Shown: in pieces, positions 53,128 to 57,040 of the stretch
Layout: every line of letters begins with the position of its first letter
Position numbering within the stretch: position 1 is the stretch's first letter
Source: Tateyamaria pelophila
GTDB taxonomy: Bacteria > Pseudomonadota > Alphaproteobacteria > Rhodobacterales > Rhodobacteraceae
Length of the DNA: 57,040 nt
Reading direction: 5' to 3'
NCBI RefSeq assembly: GCF_019966495.1
Contig: NZ_JAIMIA010000025.1
Location: 1 to 57,040 of the forward strand
Translations under genes and position numbers: made by a program
The notes under the pieces: model-generated
What the model was told of the DNA's origin: nothing
Seen by the model: only the letters and a program-made list of their open reading frames with translations
Databases searched by the model: none

Positions 53128-53145
53128 CTGAACTAACCAGTTCAG
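53128..53145. promoter_or_regulatory. Palindromic operator-like site upstream of the RND operon
   Basis: CTGAACT-AACC-AGTTCAG, a perfect 7-bp inverted repeat with a 4-bp spacer, flanked by T-rich DNA, 72-89 bases before the adaptor start. The form resembles TetR-family operators of efflux pumps. No TetR gene is in the window. Confidence 0.55.
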
Positions 53146-53297
53146 AATACTTTTTTTGCGAGTATTCTGCAATGGTCCCCAAATGTCGCAGTGGCCATGT
53201 GTTTTTGTTGCCCTTGGCTTGACCGCGCCGGCGCTATAAGAGGGTCGCGAATTCGAGCGTGAGGCCTGAAATATGGCCCAGTATGAGGAGCGCAGGC

Positions 53298-53978
53298 GTG
53301 AGCGACAGCGACAGCTTTATCCAAGAGGTCAACGAAGAGGTGCGCCGGGACCGGCTCTATGGCTATCTGTGGCGTTATGGGTGGATCGCTGTTCTGTTCA
53401 TCGTGCTGGTTGTTGGGGCTGCGGGCTTCAACGAATACCGTCGCGCGCAAGCTACCGCACAAGCCGAGGCTCTCGGAGATGCAATGCTCGCCGGTCTCAG
53501 CATTGATGACGATGAAGGTCGCGCCGCAGCACTTGCCGCAGCGCAAGCGGATACTCCACAAGGAGCGGCGATCCTGGCTTTCATGACCGCAGGGGTGCAG
53601 ACCGAAGCGGGCGAGACCGAGGCCGCTGTCGAGACGTTGAATGGGGTGTCCCTCAACCCTGATATTCCATTGATCTATCGGCAGGTCGCCACCTTCAAGG
53701 CGTTGACGCTTCAGTCCGACACGCTGGATGCAGAGGCGCGCCGCGCCGCGTTCGAATCTCTGGCCGTACCGGGCGTTTCGTTGCGGGTCCTTGCCGAAGA
53801 ACAGCTGGCGTTGATCGACATCGAAACGGGCAATACTGACGCGGCCATTGAACGGTTCCGGATGATCATGGACGATGCAGAAGCGACCACGGGCTTGCAA
53901 CGTCGTGCCCTTCAGGCAATTGTGGCGCTGGGGGGCGCGCTGACGGTGGATGGTACGGCAGACACGCCCGATGAATAA
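53298..53978 (+). CDS. YfgM-like tetratricopeptide membrane protein
   Basis: A 226-residue protein with a GTG start at 53298 preceded by AGGAG at 7 bases. This decides against ATG codons at 53283 and 53259. It has one N-terminal helix (WIAVLFIVLVVGAAGFNEYR, residues 27-46) with a helical periplasmic domain of TPR-like repeats (AEEQLALIDIETGNTDAAIE). The order with bamB and der matches the E. coli yfgM-bamB-der cluster, supporting a role in envelope protein handling at the Sec translocon. Confidence 0.8.
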   Translation: MSDSDSFIQEVNEEVRRDRLYGYLWRYGWIAVLFIVLVVGAAGFNEYRRAQATAQAEALGDAMLAGLSIDDDEGRAAALAAAQADTPQGAAILAFMTAGVQTEAGETEAAVETLNGVSLNPDIPLIYRQVATFKALTLQSDTLDAEARRAAFESLAVPGVSLRVLAEEQLALIDIETGNTDAAIERFRMIMDDAEATTGLQRRALQAIVALGGALTVDGTADTPDE

Positions 53979-53988
53979 GGGCTGCAAC

Positions 53989-55377
53989 ATGGCTGAAACA
54001 CGTATTCGGACAGCACCTGAGCTGAACGCGACTGGTCGAGTGCGACGCGGGTATGTTGCGGTGGGTGCATTTGCGGTTTTGGCTACAATCCTGTCGGCTT
54101 GTACGGAACCTGATGTCATTCTGCCTGGCAAACGCGAGCCGATCACGGCTGTCTTTTCGAGCAGCGAAGCCGAAGAAGCCACACAGATTGTCCGACCCGT
54201 CAACGCGGCACCAGATATCCGGTTGCCCGCACAGGTCGCCAATGCGGACGCGGCCCAAAACCGCGGAACCCAGGCGTTCCGTACCGACAACCCAAGGCTT
54301 TCCACGTCCCTGACACCGGTTTGGAGCGTCGGTATCGGCGAGGGCGACAGCCGCAGGCACCGCATCGTCGCCGACCCGGTCGTGTCGGGAGGGCGAGTCT
54401 TTACGCTCGACGCGCTGACTCTCGTTTCTGCGATTTCCACGTCGGGCGGTGTGATCTGGCAGCGCAATGTCCTGCCGGATGGGGCCGATGAGGCGGACGC
54501 AACAGGCGGTGGGTTGGCCGTCGAAGGGAACGTTCTCTACGTGGCGAGCGGTTTTGGTGCGGTGTCCGCGCTGGACGCAACCACAGGCGCGACCCTCTGG
54601 ACGCAGGACCTCGAAACGACGGGCGCAGGCGCGCCGATGATTTACGGCGATCTGCTCTATGTGATCGCCGGGGACATGACCGGATGGGCCATCGACAAAA
54701 GGACGGGGCGCATGCAGTGGCAGATAACGGGCGCTGCAAGTGCATCCAATGTGTTGGGCGCCCCCACTCCGGTGCTGGCCGGTGATCTGGTCGTATTCGC
54801 TTTCGGATCGGGTGAGATGCAGGCGGTGTTCCGCAAGGGCGGGTTGCAGCGCTGGGGCGCGACCGTGGTCGGCGAGCGCAGAGGTCGGGCGCTGGCCAAC
54901 ATCGGTGATGTAACAGGCCAGCCGATCGAGGCGAACGGCGTGATCTATGCTGGTAACCAGTCGGGTCGGGTGGTCGCTGTGAACGCCGCCAGCGGAGCCC
55001 GGATCTGGAGCGCGAAAGAAGGCGCGATCGGACGCGTTGTTCCGGTGGGCGGCAGCGTGTTCTTTATCAGCGATCGTAACGAATTGCTGCGCCTGAACGC
55101 ACAGGATGGCTCCCGGATCTGGGGCGTTCCATTGCCAAATTTCGTCAAGGACCGGCCCAGAAGGGTTGCCGAGGTTTTCGCAAATCATGGGCCCATACTG
55201 GCCGGGGGGCGCTTGATTGTGGCGTCATCCGACGGGGTAATCCGAAGTTTTGACCCCAAATCCGGCGCGCTGTTGGGCAGGACGGAAATTGCCAGCGGTG
55301 CGACGACGGCGCCGGTTGTGGCGGGACAAACCCTTTATATCGTCTCGCGGGATGGTCGGCTTGTGGCGTATCGCTGA
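53989..55377 (+). CDS. bamB: Outer membrane assembly lipoprotein BamB-like, PQQ-type beta-propeller
   Basis: A 462-residue lipoprotein. The signal peptide is FAVLATILSAC with lipobox cysteine Cys38. The propeller shows repeated GxVxALDxxTGxxxW blades, for example VSALDATTGATLWTQDLET, WAIDKRTGRMQWQITGA, and VVAVNAASGARIWSAK. BamB scaffolds the BAM complex for outer-membrane proteins. The start at 53989 (MAETRI) has AAGGG upstream; MNKGCN at 53971 is possible but overlaps the preceding gene. There is an about 20-residue basic N-terminus before the hydrophobic core. Confidence 0.88.
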   Translation: MAETRIRTAPELNATGRVRRGYVAVGAFAVLATILSACTEPDVILPGKREPITAVFSSSEAEEATQIVRPVNAAPDIRLPAQVANADAAQNRGTQAFRTDNPRLSTSLTPVWSVGIGEGDSRRHRIVADPVVSGGRVFTLDALTLVSAISTSGGVIWQRNVLPDGADEADATGGGLAVEGNVLYVASGFGAVSALDATTGATLWTQDLETTGAGAPMIYGDLLYVIAGDMTGWAIDKRTGRMQWQITGAASASNVLGAPTPVLAGDLVVFAFGSGEMQAVFRKGGLQRWGATVVGERRGRALANIGDVTGQPIEANGVIYAGNQSGRVVAVNAASGARIWSAKEGAIGRVVPVGGSVFFISDRNELLRLNAQDGSRIWGVPLPNFVKDRPRRVAEVFANHGPILAGGRLIVASSDGVIRSFDPKSGALLGRTEIASGATTAPVVAGQTLYIVSRDGRLVAYR

Positions 55378-55458
55378 ATCGCACCTTGCGTTTCGGTCCT
55401 TTCCGTTTGGCGGCAGATGGTCTATGTGCCGCGCTTGATCTGATTTCCGGTACGCACA

Positions 55459-56910
55459 ATGTCCATGACCCTCGCCATCGTCGGACGGCCCAATGTGGGC
55501 AAGTCGACACTCTTCAATCGCCTCGTTGGCAAACGCCTTGCATTGGTCGATGACCAGCCCGGCGTCACGCGTGATTTGCGCGAAGGCGCTGCCCGACTGG
55601 CGGACCTGAAATTCACCGTGATCGACACGGCCGGACTGGAAGAAGCCACGGATGAAAGCCTGCAAGGCCGGATGCGCCGCCTGACGGAACGGGCCGTCGA
55701 CATGGCCGACGTGTGCCTGTTCATGATTGATGCCCGTGCTGGCGTCACGCCCACCGATCAGGTTTTTGCCGAAATCCTGCGCAAACGTGCGGATCATGTC
55801 TTGCTGGCCGCGAACAAGGCTGAGGGGTCCGCCGCGGACGCGGGCATGATCGAAGCCTACTCGCTGGGTCTGGGCGAACCGATCCGTCTCTCTGCGGAAC
55901 ATGGCGAAGGCCTCAACGATCTCTACGCCCAGCTACAGCCTTTGGCCGACAAGTTCGCCGAACGTGCCACAGGTGACGCTCCGGAGGTTGATGTGATCGT
56001 GGACGAAGACGACGAGGATGTCGTGCCGGTGCCCACACATGCCAAACCCTTGCAGGTGGCGGTCGTCGGTCGGCCGAATGCGGGCAAATCCACGCTGATC
56101 AACCAGATCGTCGGCGAAGAACGTCTGCTGACCGGCCCAGAAGCGGGCATAACACGCGATGCGATTTCCCTGCGCACGACCTGGGGGGAAACCCCGATGC
56201 GCATTTTTGACACGGCAGGCATGCGCAAAAAGGCCAAGGTACAGGAAAAGCTCGAAAAGCTCAGCGTGGGTGACGGGCTGCGCGCCGTGAAGTTTGCCGA
56301 GGTTGTTGTTGTGCTGTTGGACGCAGCGATTCCCTTTGAACAACAGGATCTGCGCATCGCAGACCTGGCCGAACGTGAGGGCAGGGCTGTCGTCATCGCG
56401 GTCAACAAATGGGACATCGAGGATGACAAGCAGGTCAAGCTGCGAGATCTGAAGGAAAGCTTCGAGCGGCTTTTGCCACAGCTGCGCGGGGCACCTCTGG
56501 TGACGGTTTCAGCCAAGACAGGCCGTGGCCTCGATCGTCTGCATGATGCCATCCTGCGCGCCTACGACGTGTGGAATCGTCGCGTGACAACGGCGCAATT
56601 GAACCGCTGGCTTGTGGGCATGGTCGAAGCGCACCCGCCTCCGGCACCGCAAGGCAAGCGGATCAAGCTGCGTTATATGACTCAGGCCAAAACCCGTCCG
56701 CCTGGGTTTGTTGTCATGTGCTCGCATCCCGACAAAGTGCCGGAAAGCTATAGCCGCTATCTGGTCAATGCGTTGCGGGTGGATTTTGATATGCCGGGCA
56801 CACCAATACGGCTGTACATGCGAGGGCAAAACGACGCGAACCCCTACAAGGGCCGCAAGAAGGCACCACCCTCCAAGTTGCGTAAACATACCGACGGCCG
56901 CCGCATCTAA
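55459..56910 (+). CDS. der: Ribosome biogenesis GTPase Der (EngA)
   Basis: A 483-residue protein with tandem GTPase domains. Domain 1 has GRPNVGKST (residues 9-17) and DTAGLEE, with NKAE at the G4 position rather than NKxD. An acidic linker (DEDDEDVVP) leads to domain 2 with [17 protein letters not shown] and NKWD. A C-terminal KH-like domain follows ([20 protein letters not shown]). Acts in 50S subunit assembly. The ATG at 55459 begins directly before the first strand. Confidence 0.95.
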   Translation: MSMTLAIVGRPNVGKSTLFNRLVGKRLALVDDQPGVTRDLREGAARLADLKFTVIDTAGLEEATDESLQGRMRRLTERAVDMADVCLFMIDARAGVTPTDQVFAEILRKRADHVLLAANKAEGSAADAGMIEAYSLGLGEPIRLSAEHGEGLNDLYAQLQPLADKFAERATGDAPEVDVIVDEDDEDVVPVPTHAKPLQVAVVGRPNAGKSTLINQIVGEERLLTGPEAGITRDAISLRTTWGETPMRIFDTAGMRKKAKVQEKLEKLSVGDGLRAVKFAEVVVVLLDAAIPFEQQDLRIADLAEREGRAVVIAVNKWDIEDDKQVKLRDLKESFERLLPQLRGAPLVTVSAKTGRGLDRLHDAILRAYDVWNRRVTTAQLNRWLVGMVEAHPPPAPQGKRIKLRYMTQAKTRPPGFVVMCSHPDKVPESYSRYLVNALRVDFDMPGTPIRLYMRGQNDANPYKGRKKAPPSKLRKHTDGRRI

Positions 56911-56962
56911 TCTTTTTCTGGCGCGGAAAAGGGCTGAAAAACGGCGCGTTTTCCCGAAAAGC

Positions 56963-57040
56963 CTAGGCAGCGGACTCATAAAACTCGATCCACAGCCTGA
57001 CGGATGCCAGTTTGATCATCGACAGGAAATTGCGTGATGT
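56963..57040 (-). CDS. IS5-family transposase, C-terminal end
   Basis: The minus strand from the window edge reads TSRNFLSMIKLASVRLWIEF and ends YESAA-stop (TAG at 56965), the usual closing sequence of IS5-type transposases. The rest lies beyond the window. It belongs to a different subgroup from the remnants at 3.1 and 30.9 kb, which end in AIALAATVIFWL. Confidence 0.75.
   Translation of the reverse strand, partial: TSRNFLSMIKLASVRLWIEFYESAA

Noticed and set aside
1-57040. CRISPR arrays, tRNA and rRNA genes
   Set aside because: No regularly spaced repeats and no cloverleaf or rRNA-like stretch were noticed by eye. A tRNAscan or covariance search was not possible, so a missed tRNA cannot be excluded.

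Overview
The window looks like a chromosomal segment of a Rhodobacterales bacterium (Roseobacter group, Alphaproteobacteria). The grounds are family-level recognition: a four-subunit sarcosine oxidase (soxBDAG), a ccmI-ruvX-DUF1289 string, small DUF1127 and RSP_7527-like proteins, high-GC codon use, and tightly packed operons joined by 4-base ATGA/GTGA overlaps. No taxonomic search was run.

Layout. 1-3.4 kb is a mobile-element edge. An IS21-type element with a partial istA has cut a DJ-1/PfpI-like gene in two, followed by two small stress-type genes, a coiled-coil gene, and IS110 and IS5 transposase debris. 3.4-30.6 kb is an accessory block devoted to taking up and hydrolysing small nitrogen compounds. 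It holds (a) a PotABCD-type ABC transporter with a cysteine hydrolase and an unknown protein; (b) a divergent 2OG-oxygenase/acetyltransferase/metallo-beta-lactamase-fold set; (c) a BMP/nucleoside-type ABC transporter operon carrying formamidase (AmiF), biuret amidohydrolase (BiuH), a BiuH-like paralogue and a cupin; (d) a LysR regulator; (e) a DppABC(DF)-type ABC transporter operon with allophanate hydrolase (AtzF) and a RidA-family protein, whose binding-protein gene has a frameshift at the signal peptide; (f) a convergent operon with a three-subunit nitrile hydratase/thiocyanate hydrolase-type enzyme and an amidase. A second IS5 transposase remnant closes the block at about 31 kb.

The pieces fit one pathway logic: biuret to allophanate (BiuH), allophanate to ammonia and CO2 (AtzF), formamide to formate and ammonia (AmiF), and nitrile or thiocyanate hydration followed by amide hydrolysis. 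A 13-bp dyad (TGC-N7-GCA, which also fits the LysR T-N11-A box) occurs upstream of the BMP-biuH operon, between lysR and the dpp-atzF operon, and with one mismatch upstream of the nitrile-hydratase operon. This suggests one LysR-controlled regulon.

31.5-57 kb is ordinary chromosome: dusA, a TauE/SafE exporter, a possible dioxygenase, DUF1289, ruvX, ccmI, soxB, three small membrane-protein genes, soxDAG, sodB, a LOG-family gene, a LysM protein, an Atm1-type ABC exporter, an RND efflux pump with its adaptor behind a palindromic operator, and the yfgM-like/bamB/der string. The window closes in the C-terminus of another IS5-family transposase.
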